From Clostridia bacterium (GTDB taxonomy: Bacteria > Bacillota > Clostridia > UMGS1810), in assembly GCA_017621495.1 (NCBI GenBank), contig JAGATB010000022.1:1-62659 (forward strand): a DNA stretch of 62,659 nt, read 5' to 3'. Of the stretch, positions 17,628 through 26,900 are shown in pieces (position 1 is the first letter of the stretch; every line of letters starts with the position of its first letter). The position numbers and the translations under genes are program-made. The notes below the pieces were generated by a model that saw only the letters and a program-made list of their open reading frames with translations, had not been told where the DNA came from and searched no databases.

Positions 17628-18005
17628 TTACTTCTTAAATTTATTTATCCATTTCAGAATTTCAGCATATTTCATATTTCCAGATGCAACAGACAAAGCA
17701 AAATCAACAACATCTGCATTGGTGCAATTCATTTTTATTCCCTCTGCTTCCAAAAATGTTAGCATAACATATACACCTATTCTCTTATTACCGTCAACAA
17801 AAGCATGATTGGATATCAATGAAAACCCAAGACTTGCTGCTTTTTCCTCTTTTGTTTTATAAAGTTCCTCTCCGCCAAATGTAGCATATGCATTGTTAAG
17901 AGCACTCTCCAATAATCCAACATCTCTTACGCCGACACTTCCGCCCGTTTCTTCTGCTATTAACTGATGTAAAAGTAAAACCTTTTCTTTACTTAATTTA
18001 ATCAT
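17628..18005 (-). CDS. doc: Doc-type toxin (Fic fold, death-on-curing)
   Basis: Doc toxins phosphorylate elongation factor Tu and stall translation. The Fic-like signature is present as HAFVDGNKR (HxFxxGNKR), and the 125-residue length and GSVGVRDVGLLESAL near the N-terminus match the Doc family. GSVGVRD and the downstream helix bundle are complete, so the toxin looks intact. Its ATG overlaps the antitoxin stop codon as ATGA, the classic antitoxin-first coupled order. Confidence 0.93.
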   Translation of the reverse strand: MIKLSKEKVLLLHQLIAEETGGSVGVRDVGLLESALNNAYATFGGEELYKTKEEKAASLGFSLISNHAFVDGNKRIGVYVMLTFLEAEGIKMNCTNADVVDFALSVASGNMKYAEILKWINKFKK

Positions 18006-18244
18006 TTTGCCAACTCCTCAAAAGCAGGTTTAAATCTGTTCAAAATTCTCTTTGCTGCTACATCAATCTTCTCATCATCGGTAATATCAAAGTAAGAATT
18101 TGAATCTACATCAATAAGCAAAAATTTAGGCTTGTTATTTTTAAAAATAACTGCCTGACCATTATTTTCTGCAACTTTAGCCACTTTTGAGAAATTCTGA
18201 TTTGCTTCCGTCATTGTTGTAATTGTTTCGGTATTTATATTCAC
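18002..18244 (-). CDS. phd: Phd/YefM-type antitoxin
   Basis: This 80-residue protein has the Phd N-terminal DNA-binding region (TITTMTEANQNFSKVAKVAENNGQAVIFKNNKPKFLLID) and a C-terminal tail (AAKRILNRFKPAFEEL) of the kind that wraps the Doc active site. The start is GTG 18244, five bases after AGGAGG. It is followed with a 4-base overlap by doc. Phd dimers normally repress their own promoter, and an inverted repeat over the -10/-35 spacer fits this. Confidence 0.9.
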   Translation of the reverse strand: MNINTETITTMTEANQNFSKVAKVAENNGQAVIFKNNKPKFLLIDVDSNSYFDITDDEKIDVAAKRILNRFKPAFEELAK

Positions 18245-18273
18245 AACAGCCTCCTATTATTTATACAATAAAT

Positions 18274-18318
18274 ATATCCTACAATTTATATTATATACAA
18301 ATTGTGGGATATTGTCAA
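18274..18318 (-). promoter_or_regulatory. phd-doc promoter with embedded palindromic operator
   Basis: TTGACA (18313-18318), a 17-base spacer and TATAAT (18290-18295) make a consensus promoter. Arms ATATCCTACAATTT (18274-18287) and its near-complement (18299-18312), 13 of 14 matching, flank the -10 box. This is the expected arrangement for Phd autorepression with Doc as co-repressor. Confidence 0.88.
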
Positions 18319-18419
18319 CCTATAATTTCTACCAAATTTTGATATGTTTCGTATAAAGAGTGTATAAGCAGCTTAAACTGGGGAGGCTTTTTTGATTGTG
18401 ACCAAATATATATTGTATA

Positions 18420-19469
18420 TTACATCAGTCCCATACACCAAATAACCACAAGTGCTGTCAATGTTACCAATGTATCAATAGTCATACCATAGAACATTGG
18501 AGATAGACCTGCTTTCTTAAAATCCTTAATGTCGGTTCCAAGACCAATAGCAGCAAGTGCCGTTACCATTAGAAATTTACTTGCAGTCTTCATAATATTG
18601 GATACTGCTACCGGAATAAAGCCGGCACTGTTTACAATAGCCAGTATCAAAAATTCGCCGATAAACCATGGAATAATCTTTAGAATATTTACTTTCTTGC
18701 CGCCGCTTTCTGCTTGCAGCTCTTTTTGTTTCATACGTGTACCAATATAGGCAAACACTAATACAGTGGGGATAATTGCAATGGTGCGAGTGAGCTTAAC
18801 CATTGTTGCAAAATCGCCTGCAGCTTCTGAAAAAGCATATCCGGAGGCAACCACACTGGCAGTATCATTCACAGATGTTCCTGCCCAAATACCATAAGCA
18901 ATATCAGACATTCCCAGGGCTTTTCCCATGATTGGATACAAGGCAATCATAACCATATCAAAGAGAAATGTAGAGGACAAAGCAAATGCTATATCCTTAT
19001 CATCGGCATCAATAACAGGTGCAATAGCTGCCACAGCAGAACCACCGCAAATTCCTGTTCCTGCGGAAATTAAATTGCTTAGTTTCCAGTTAAGTCCAAA
19101 TAGCTTGCGAATAAAGAAGCCGCCGCCAAAGCACATAGCAAATGTAAAAAGCATTACAAAAAATGTCATTTTACCAACGGACATAATTGTGTTGACGGAA
19201 AGAGATGCACCGAGTAAAAGGATGGCAACCTTCAGAATCCTTTTGGATGTAAACTTGAGTGCCGGTTTTATCCAGTCCGGATGAAAAAAACTATTAATTA
19301 TCGTTCCCATAAACAGTGCTATGATAGAAGACCCCAAAAGTTCTCCGGGAATTAACTTCTCAAGCATAACGGACAGAATTGCTACAAGTATACAAATAGC
19401 AACACCGATTACAAACATACCTCGTTTTCTCAATTTGTTATCCATGTGTAAAAATGAAATTAACTTCAT
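18420..19469 (-). CDS. YeiH-family membrane transporter
   Basis: A polytopic membrane protein of 349 residues with about ten hydrophobic segments. It shows the YeiH/UPF0324 pattern: LLLGASLSVNTIMSVG, SAGTGICGGSAVAAIAPVI, GIWAGTSVNDTASVVASG and LAAIGLGTDIKDFKKAGL. The family is annotated as putative sulfate exporters, but substrates are poorly established. ATG 19469 is chosen because AAAGGAG stands eight bases ahead; the upstream TTG at 19487 overlaps the ribosome site. It is a single-gene unit between the phd-doc promoter and the corrinoid operon. Confidence 0.9.
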   Translation of the reverse strand: MKLISFLHMDNKLRKRGMFVIGVAICILVAILSVMLEKLIPGELLGSSIIALFMGTIINSFFHPDWIKPALKFTSKRILKVAILLLGASLSVNTIMSVGKMTFFVMLFTFAMCFGGGFFIRKLFGLNWKLSNLISAGTGICGGSAVAAIAPVIDADDKDIAFALSSTFLFDMVMIALYPIMGKALGMSDIAYGIWAGTSVNDTASVVASGYAFSEAAGDFATMVKLTRTIAIIPTVLVFAYIGTRMKQKELQAESGGKKVNILKIIPWFIGEFLILAIVNSAGFIPVAVSNIMKTASKFLMVTALAAIGLGTDIKDFKKAGLSPMFYGMTIDTLVTLTALVVIWCMGLM

Positions 19470-19586
19470 ATGTAGTGCTCCTTTCAAAACAATTGTACAA
19501 ACCTATTCTAACACATTTACAGCTATTTTTCAACATTTATCAACACAATAAAGCTTTTATTAAAATATTCTAATGGTTGTTTTGAT

Positions 19587-22235
19587 TTATTTTTCTATTA
19601 ATCCATACTTCACTTTTATCCGCTCAAGCTTCTCTATCATGGGTTCAGACATTACCCAAAGGAAAAATGCGGTTGACAATGCATGTATAATGTCAATAGG
19701 AAATCCCATAACGAAGGATGCCTTTATCATATCCCAAGTGGGTTTATTGGTCATCATGATAACCGAGGCGGGATTCATAATGCCTCCGTACACTATAAGC
19801 GTTACCGTAAAGCCAAATACTATCAGCGAAAGCTTGTTTCTTCTCAGTAAGCCTTTTTTAAAGAGTATACCTGCTAAAAAACCTACTATACCAAATGCAA
19901 ACATCTGCCATGGTGTCCACGGTCCCTGACCAAAATAAAAATTGGACACAAAGGCGGTAACAGCTCCTACCAAAAATCCCGTCTCGCCTCCGAAGCAAAT
20001 CCCTGATATGATAACAAGGGCAATCACCGGCTTAAACTCGGGAACCATAAAAAATGCTGTCCTGCCTGCTACACCCAAAGCACAAAGCACACTGATGATG
20101 ACAAGTTCACGAGCCTGGGGTTTGCGGCTCTCATATATCATGCCAAAAGGTAACATGGTTTCCAATATAATTAACAAGCTTATAAAATAGTACTTTCTGT
20201 CTCCGAGATAGTAAATACCGAAATAAATAGTAAGCGGTATTAATATCAATATAAGTATTGTTGCCACAAGACTTCTGCGTGTAAGCGACCTTTCACTTCG
20301 TGGAGTATGAATAACACTGATACCTAAGTCCTTAGGCGGTATCAAACACCATAATGTAAGAAAGGCAAGTACTATTGAAGCTGCTTGTGATATATAGTAT
20401 ACGGTGGTATAGCTTTCTATAAATTCATTTCTGATAATCCAAGAAGCAATAAAAAGCATTAAAAATATTATACCCGAAACTATTTTGGGTATAGAGAGCT
20501 TATGCTTCTTTTGAGACTTTTCCTCTGAAGGAATTGACGGTTTATATATCACCGTATTCTGATTTTCTTTTGAACTACACTCGCCGCCAATAGCATATAC
20601 AATATCATCAACAAGGATAGCATCCGATATAATGTTTCTTGACATTCTGTTTGCACTTGTCGTATAGAAGCTGTTGCCGTTAAAGAACTTACGCGGTGTA
20701 TCCACTGAAGTAATGCTTCCGTCAAAGAACATGGCACAACGGTCTGCGTATTGCGCACAAAACTCCACATCGTGAGACACCATCATAATGGCAGTACCAC
20801 TCGCCTTTAAATTATATAGTATCTGCGCAAATGACTTTTTAAATTGTGCATCCATACCCTTGGTGGGCTCGTCCATAATAAGAATGCGAGGATGTCTTAG
20901 AAGCACCATAGCCAAAGCTGTGCGCTGCTGTTCTCCACCGGATAAATCATAAGGATGATTATCCATAAGCTTCGATATACCACATAGCTGTGATATATTC
21001 ATCACCTGCTGCTCCCTTTCCTCTTTAGGAAGCTTCTTATCAGTCATATCATGCAAATCAAGATATACTGTTTTTCGTGTGAAAAGGGACGTGGGATTTT
21101 GAGGAAGCACACCGATTAAACCATTGTAAAGGTCAGGTATTTCACACATACGTCTGCCATCTATATAGATATCACCTCGCTGCGGAGAACGCAATCCGGA
21201 TATTAAAGATACAGCCGTGGTTTTGCCTGTTCCGTTGCCACCGAGAACAGCCAAAGTTTCACCGGCAGATACAGTAAAGCTTAGCCCTTTAATAACATCA
21301 GGTAATTCCTTGGAATATCTAAAGTAAGCATCGCGGACTTCTATTAATGGTCGAGAATTCTCCGAAACACTTTCATCATATGCAATATGCTTTATTGTAT
21401 CGTGGGTATCACAAAAATCACTAAGCCAGTTTTTGCCTTCGCGAATCGTCAAAGGACAAGCTTCATCAGATGCTACACTGCCATAGACACGAATCGGCGC
21501 AGGCATAGCTTCGTACATGTCATGGTTTAAACCTTTTAGAATACTTCCTATACTGCGGGGAGTGTCGTCTGCTATAACTTCGCCATTATCCATCACCACC
21601 ACACGGTGAGTCATAGCAAGTGCAACTTCAAGTCGATGTTCTGTCAAAATGATAGTGGTACCGAGCTCATCGTTTATCTTTTGTAATGTCTTTAAAAATT
21701 CCGATGCGGCAATAGGATCAAGCTGACTTGTAGGCTCATCGAGTATCAGAACCTTGGGTTGCATTACCATAACAGATGCCAAATTAAGAAGCTGTTTTTG
21801 ACCGCCGGATAATTTATTTGTTTTCTTATAAAACCAATTCTCTATGCCAAAGAAGGACGCAATTTCAGATACTCTGGCTCTGATTTGATTGGTAGTATAT
21901 CCCAGGCTCTCCAGACCAAATGCAAGCTCGTGCCACACCTTATCGGTAACTATCTGATTATCCGGATTTTGCATAACAAATCCTATATCGGTAACCTGAG
22001 TTAATGTATCTACCTCAGAAAGAGGCGTGCCGTCAAATATGATAGTACCTGTCATTTTTCCAAATGGAGCAACGGATGGCTTTAGCAATCTCAAAAGAGT
22101 TGTTTTGCCGCAACCTGATTTACCGCAGATAGTGATAAACTCACCGCTGCTTATATTTAAATTAATATTTTCCAAGACATTTCCACTTTGATTTGGATAT
22201 GCAAAGCTTACATTTTCGATTCTATAGATTTCCAT
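19587..22235 (-). CDS. ECF transporter fusion: two ATPase domains plus S-component-like membrane domain
   Basis: One 882-residue chain carries three ECF parts. ATPase 1 (about 1-275): GKSGCGKTT at 38-46, LSGGQKQLL, LILDEPTSQLDP and ILTEHRL. ATPase 2 (about 300-530): GGNGTGKTT near 332, LSGGEQQRTAL, LIMDEPTKGMD and MMVSHDVEF. From about 578 a membrane region of roughly ten helices follows; its last part (from ARELVIISVLCALGVAGRTA, about 707) has the S-component look with GICFGGETGFLVGAVTAF and FGQGPWTPWQMFAFGIVGF. ECF A, A' and S are usually separate proteins, so the fusion is unusual. The ATG overlaps ecfT by 28 bases. The riboswitch upstream points to a corrinoid substrate. Confidence 0.92.
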   Translation of the reverse strand: MEIYRIENVSFAYPNQSGNVLENINLNISSGEFITICGKSGCGKTTLLRLLKPSVAPFGKMTGTIIFDGTPLSEVDTLTQVTDIGFVMQNPDNQIVTDKVWHELAFGLESLGYTTNQIRARVSEIASFFGIENWFYKKTNKLSGGQKQLLNLASVMVMQPKVLILDEPTSQLDPIAASEFLKTLQKINDELGTTIILTEHRLEVALAMTHRVVVMDNGEVIADDTPRSIGSILKGLNHDMYEAMPAPIRVYGSVASDEACPLTIREGKNWLSDFCDTHDTIKHIAYDESVSENSRPLIEVRDAYFRYSKELPDVIKGLSFTVSAGETLAVLGGNGTGKTTAVSLISGLRSPQRGDIYIDGRRMCEIPDLYNGLIGVLPQNPTSLFTRKTVYLDLHDMTDKKLPKEEREQQVMNISQLCGISKLMDNHPYDLSGGEQQRTALAMVLLRHPRILIMDEPTKGMDAQFKKSFAQILYNLKASGTAIMMVSHDVEFCAQYADRCAMFFDGSITSVDTPRKFFNGNSFYTTSANRMSRNIISDAILVDDIVYAIGGECSSKENQNTVIYKPSIPSEEKSQKKHKLSIPKIVSGIIFLMLFIASWIIRNEFIESYTTVYYISQAASIVLAFLTLWCLIPPKDLGISVIHTPRSERSLTRRSLVATILILILIPLTIYFGIYYLGDRKYYFISLLIILETMLPFGMIYESRKPQARELVIISVLCALGVAGRTAFFMVPEFKPVIALVIISGICFGGETGFLVGAVTAFVSNFYFGQGPWTPWQMFAFGIVGFLAGILFKKGLLRRNKLSLIVFGFTVTLIVYGGIMNPASVIMMTNKPTWDMIKASFVMGFPIDIIHALSTAFFLWVMSEPMIEKLERIKVKYGLIEK

Positions 22236-23095
22236 TTTATCACCTCTCTTAGCTCAATAAAAACTGGCAAAGCCGACAATATAAAATAAGCAGCAAACAC
22301 TGACAAAGCATAAATATTTAGCTTGGCAGTATCTACATACGGGAAACACTCAAATTTCAAAACACCTTGCAGTTTTCCTGTAATTACATATGCCGAAAGA
22401 ATCAAGATAGTAATCAATGCCTTGATGTCTCTCTTTGTAAATCTGTATATAGAGAAGGCTGTTCTACCCGGGAGTCCGTAACCGCGGGATTTCATAGCAT
22501 CAGAAGTGTCAACGGAATTCTCAAGGCTTTGGGTTATCATTACAGACAATACAGACATACCACTTACTGCACGCTTTATCAAGCTGCCACTTGACACATC
22601 TCTACCGATGCATCGCTGTGCATCGGTTACTTTTTTGATATCATCAATGAACTTAGGTACAAAGCGAAGCACCATTGAAAACACCAGCGACAAAGAAGGA
22701 ATTATCCTGCCAAAAATATATATAAATTTATCGCTCGTCATCACTTCATTGAAGCACGAAAAGAACATTATAACTGAAACAATCATAGTCGCCGCTGCAA
22801 AACCGTACAATATAGATTCTGCCGTCAGTGGGTTACCTCCGGGAAGATATGTTATAATTGTAACTCCCTGATGATTGAATGCAGGATTGATAAGAGCCAT
22901 AATTATAAGCATCGGTACAGCGTGAACAATACTACGCACCAGTGTATGTCTGCCCTTTAACACAGTGCTGTATGCAAAACTTACGAAAAGAGATATTGCA
23001 AGTGCAACAGGGTGAAGAAAAATGCAGGCAAATATAATCACAATGATAAAGTACATTAAATTTACTATAGGATGATAGTTTTTAAATTCATTCAT
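22208..23095 (-). CDS. ecfT: ECF transporter transmembrane subunit EcfT (CbiQ family)
   Basis: EcfT couples ATP hydrolysis to toppling of the S-component. The 295-residue protein has five to six hydrophobic helices and the coupling-helix motif SDAMKSRGYGLPGRT (the Ala-Arg-Gly motif). RRCIGRDV-like DAQRCIGRDV and VLRFVPKFIDDIKK lie in the cytoplasmic loop. It overlaps the DUF4430 gene by 8 bases upstream and the ATPase fusion by 28 bases downstream, so translation of the set is coupled. Confidence 0.93.
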   Translation of the reverse strand: MNEFKNYHPIVNLMYFIIVIIFACIFLHPVALAISLFVSFAYSTVLKGRHTLVRSIVHAVPMLIIMALINPAFNHQGVTIITYLPGGNPLTAESILYGFAAATMIVSVIMFFSCFNEVMTSDKFIYIFGRIIPSLSLVFSMVLRFVPKFIDDIKKVTDAQRCIGRDVSSGSLIKRAVSGMSVLSVMITQSLENSVDTSDAMKSRGYGLPGRTAFSIYRFTKRDIKALITILILSAYVITGKLQGVLKFECFPYVDTAKLNIYALSVFAAYFILSALPVFIELREVIKWKSIESKM

Positions 23096-23900
23096 TTTTC
23101 ATACCATTCCTTTCTGCATACTCACCGCCTACATCTTTACCCAAATCACAGGTATATACCCACTCTATTTTGTCACCGTTTTTTAATACGTATTGAGAAC
23201 AACCGTAATTTGGAAACCGGTTATTTACTTTATACATCCAACCCGAAAGCTCACCACAGTCAAATTCATATAAGTTATTTATACCCTCTATGTATGCACT
23301 GTTATAAAGAGGTATATTTACAAACTCCAAGTGTATTTTATTCTTTTTCATTTCACGTACCAGAACATTAAACACACTTTCTCCGTTATAAAACTCTACA
23401 GATTTTTTTGAAAATATAACTCCGTCACACGGAATTACAACAGCTTTTTTTATTGATTTGCCGACAGCATTATCACATCGGATTGACAAGGAGCAAGTGA
23501 GTTGATTGTCTGTTTCATCTGCTTCTTCATGTTCAAGGGAAAAGGATTTTTCTGCCGGAACAGTATTTGAATATTCAGTATTTACTTTTGGAGTGTTTTC
23601 GCAAACACCGGATTGTGTTTTTCCTTCTTGTACCGGATATACTTGTCCAATTTCTTCATTGCTTGCAGGTGCTTGTTTCAGCTCTTGTATTTCTGTTTCT
23701 TCTGTTATCATATCATTCTGAGATTCAGATGTTTTTGCAGCCTCGTTTTGAAGCTGTGAAACTAATGCTGTTTTGTCATTTACAGAATGATCATTTGTTG
23801 TGGATGCAGTATTATCTCCGCAGAAAAAAGCAATAGCCAGTACTGATATTATAATAACAGCAGATATTATTTTTCCTTTATGTTTTTTTATAATGCTCAT
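23088..23900 (-). CDS. Membrane-anchored DUF4430 (transcobalamin C-terminal-like) protein
   Basis: The 270-residue protein begins with a basic stretch and one hydrophobic helix (about 10-27), then a low-complexity spacer rich in E, N, S and T. The C-terminal domain (about 150-265) contains GESVFNVLVREMKKNKIHLEF, YIEGINNLYEFDCGELSGWMY and VLKNGDKIEWVYTCDLGKD, a clear DUF4430 domain. This family corresponds to the C-terminal beta domain of transcobalamin and intrinsic factor. No lipobox is seen, so it is held by an N-terminal anchor with the binding domain outside. Its ATG overlaps the surface-protein stop (ATGA). It probably hands corrinoids from the surface protein to the ECF importer; this is inference. 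Confidence 0.9.
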   Translation of the reverse strand: MSIIKKHKGKIISAVIIISVLAIAFFCGDNTASTTNDHSVNDKTALVSQLQNEAAKTSESQNDMITEETEIQELKQAPASNEEIGQVYPVQEGKTQSGVCENTPKVNTEYSNTVPAEKSFSLEHEEADETDNQLTCSLSIRCDNAVGKSIKKAVVIPCDGVIFSKKSVEFYNGESVFNVLVREMKKNKIHLEFVNIPLYNSAYIEGINNLYEFDCGELSGWMYKVNNRFPNYGCSQYVLKNGDKIEWVYTCDLGKDVGGEYAERNGMKNE

Positions 23901-26900
23901 ATCAGCAATGCTCCTATCAAAAGATTATAAAGCATATCGGCAATTTGACTTCTCTTTACTGCTATTTGAGGTTTGATTTCATTTTCACTTCTGTCTAAAA
24001 TTGAGTTATTAAAGCAAAATGCAACGTTTGACACAGCCCAGTCGGAAACTGTTGTATAATCCGCAAATTCTGCCAAAATATTCCTTACTGCAACATCATC
24101 AAGATTATTTTTCATACCGCATAATTCAGCAGTGCGACAAATCATAGCCGAAGCTTGTTCTAAAGTGATAGTGCCGTCAGGATTAAACTCTGTTTGTGAA
24201 ACACCGTTTACAATACCGTAACTGTAAGCGGTATTTACATATTCGTAGTACCAATCTGTATCCTTTATATCACTAAATACAGAAATATCTTTTACAGGAA
24301 GTCCCAATGCTCTAACTGTTATTGCTGTAAACTCAGCTCTTGTCATAGTATTGTCGGGAGCAAATAAATCATCGCTCATACCGTTTATAATACCTCTTTT
24401 GGCAAGCTCCTCAATAGCTGTTTGATTTTTATGTCCTTGTATATCCGAAAATGTTTTATGCGAAAACTTTATTTCAGACTTTTTGACATCAGCATTCCTA
24501 TCAGACAGACCACTATGTAAATTATTTGTTTTTTTGACATCAGACATATTAAAGAGAGGTGTTTTGTTCTCTTCAAGTCTTTTTGCAGCTACTAACGCAT
24601 AAAAACTTTGCTCTGTTGCCATAATGTTTGTTTCATCAGAATGCGAAAAGCTACCGTCTTTATGTTTGAATGAATATAAATTGTCAATCAAGGTTTTACC
24701 GTTCTTGACAAATCGTGTGTCCTTATAAGATATACCAAGAGAGGATAAGGCTGTCAATACCTGTGCCGTACTTTCAGATGCTTCCGTGCTATATGATGAA
24801 TATCCACCGTTTTCATTTTGCATTACGGACAAAACATTTATTGCCCTGTCTGTGGCTGTTTTAACATCCGGTCTGTCCTGATAGTTTGAAAGTGCTATCA
24901 GTGCCATAGCGGTAATGTCTGCATCAGCATTTTGCTCTGTTTCGGATAGAGACCAGCCTCCATTTTGTTTTTCACTCGTCAGAATTTTTGTAATATATTT
25001 TTCCCTGATTTCCTGTGTCCCGTAGTTTCCGCTGTCCAGTGCGATAATTGCCCATATAGGACCATTTATCCCTTGCCATATTGTATTATCATAATCCAGA
25101 AGCGGAGTAACAAGGTTATATCCTGCAACATCTTCGGGAGATTCCCCGATTGCCGTAAGTGCAATGATTACTCTTGAATACTCAGTATGTTTTCTCGCAT
25201 GAAGTACACCGTCTTTTGATTTTATATAGTTTTGAACATTGGCATAGTAGTTTTCAAAATATGCACTGTCAATATCCAAACCACATCTTGCAAGTCCTAT
25301 GACAGCCCATTCTCCGCCGACAGATGCAACAGTAGGATTATCAATCGTATGAATCAAATACCTTGCTGTATCATCAAGAGTTTCAATTGCGACAGCACTT
25401 ACCGATATATCTTCTTTTCTTTTGGTAGTTCTTGACGATGTACCACCTGAATAACCTGTCTTCTCTGCTGTATAATCGTCTGTATAATGCAATATGATTG
25501 TGTCTCCGTTTGATAGTTTCTGCTCATTGATAGCCTTAGTGGGATATTCTCCGTTAAGCATATACATCCAACCCGATACACTGCCATTATCAAATTCAGC
25601 AAGTCCTTTGATCTCGCTAATATAGTTATTTTCATTTGTATATTTGATACCCTCAAGCTTTAGTGCTTTTTCAACAGCATCAATCACGCAGCTTCCTTTA
25701 TCAAGTTTGATTTTTGTTTTGGGAATCCACGTTTCAAGGTTGCCTTTTTTCTTAGTATGGGTGTCTGCTGATCCTGTTGGTGTACCGTGTTTTTTATCAC
25801 CAAGCAAGGTGAAGTAAACTGTAATGTTATCAGATGATGATATATTATCACCACTTGTTAAATCTGATTTTTTAACTTCGACAATACATCGGGAAGGAGA
25901 AATGTAATTTGCGCCATTGGTTCTTACATCGATAGTATAATTACCCTCCTCTGCAAATGTTATTTTAAATGTTCCGTCTTTTGCAACTTGCGTTGCAAGG
26001 TCAGCAAGTTCTTCACCGGTGCTGTCATATACCTTAACATAAGAGGTTTCCACACTATTATTTCCGTATCCGGCAACCGATTTTAAAGTAAACGTTTTTT
26101 CTTCTCCAACAGTTACAGATTCACTTGCAGGATAGAAGTATGTGTAAAGATCTGATTTGGTGTAATCGGTTGCCTGCAAAGAATAGATAGTGAATGTGTC
26201 ATTTGTTTCAACAACGGTATCAAGTAGTTTATCATCCCATTCACGACCATTTGTGCCTGTCTTTTTGCCGGTACCATCCATTGCAACATCATTAAAATAG
26301 TATAAACAGTTACCGCCATTGTTTTCATCCCAAAGTCTGGTAATAAAAGCACCATATTTGCTTTCTTCCATTACCAAAGCTGTTGCTTTATTTAAGTGAT
26401 ACTGCTCGTGTGCCGCTATAAGTATTTCGGAAATAGTTATAACTCCATCGGGTGCGATAGGATTATCAATTACTGTTACAGGGACTCTCCACATGTCGTT
26501 TCCATTTTTATCTACAGCAAATTCGCCGTTTTTAGTAGCGATTGTAACATATACGGTTTTTTCAACATAAGGAAGTGCAGTCACATTAAAACGCGAAACA
26601 ACTACGGGTGCTGATTCAAACTCCTTGCTGCAATAATCATTTATCGTAGTGTCCCATACTTTACCTATATATGAAGCATGACCTTTTGCTTCTAAAATGT
26701 ATTCTCCGGCATTTTCAACAACCACCTCAAATTTACCATTATCATCTGCAGTTGCTTCATAAATCTTTGAACCTTGCTTATCAAGAATTTCTATGGTTGC
26801 ACCTTTTGCAAAAATTTCACCCGAAGATACGATCCCTTTTAAAACATACTCCGTTTTATTACCGGCTGTAATCGTTGTGCTGCCTTCAATATAAGTATAA

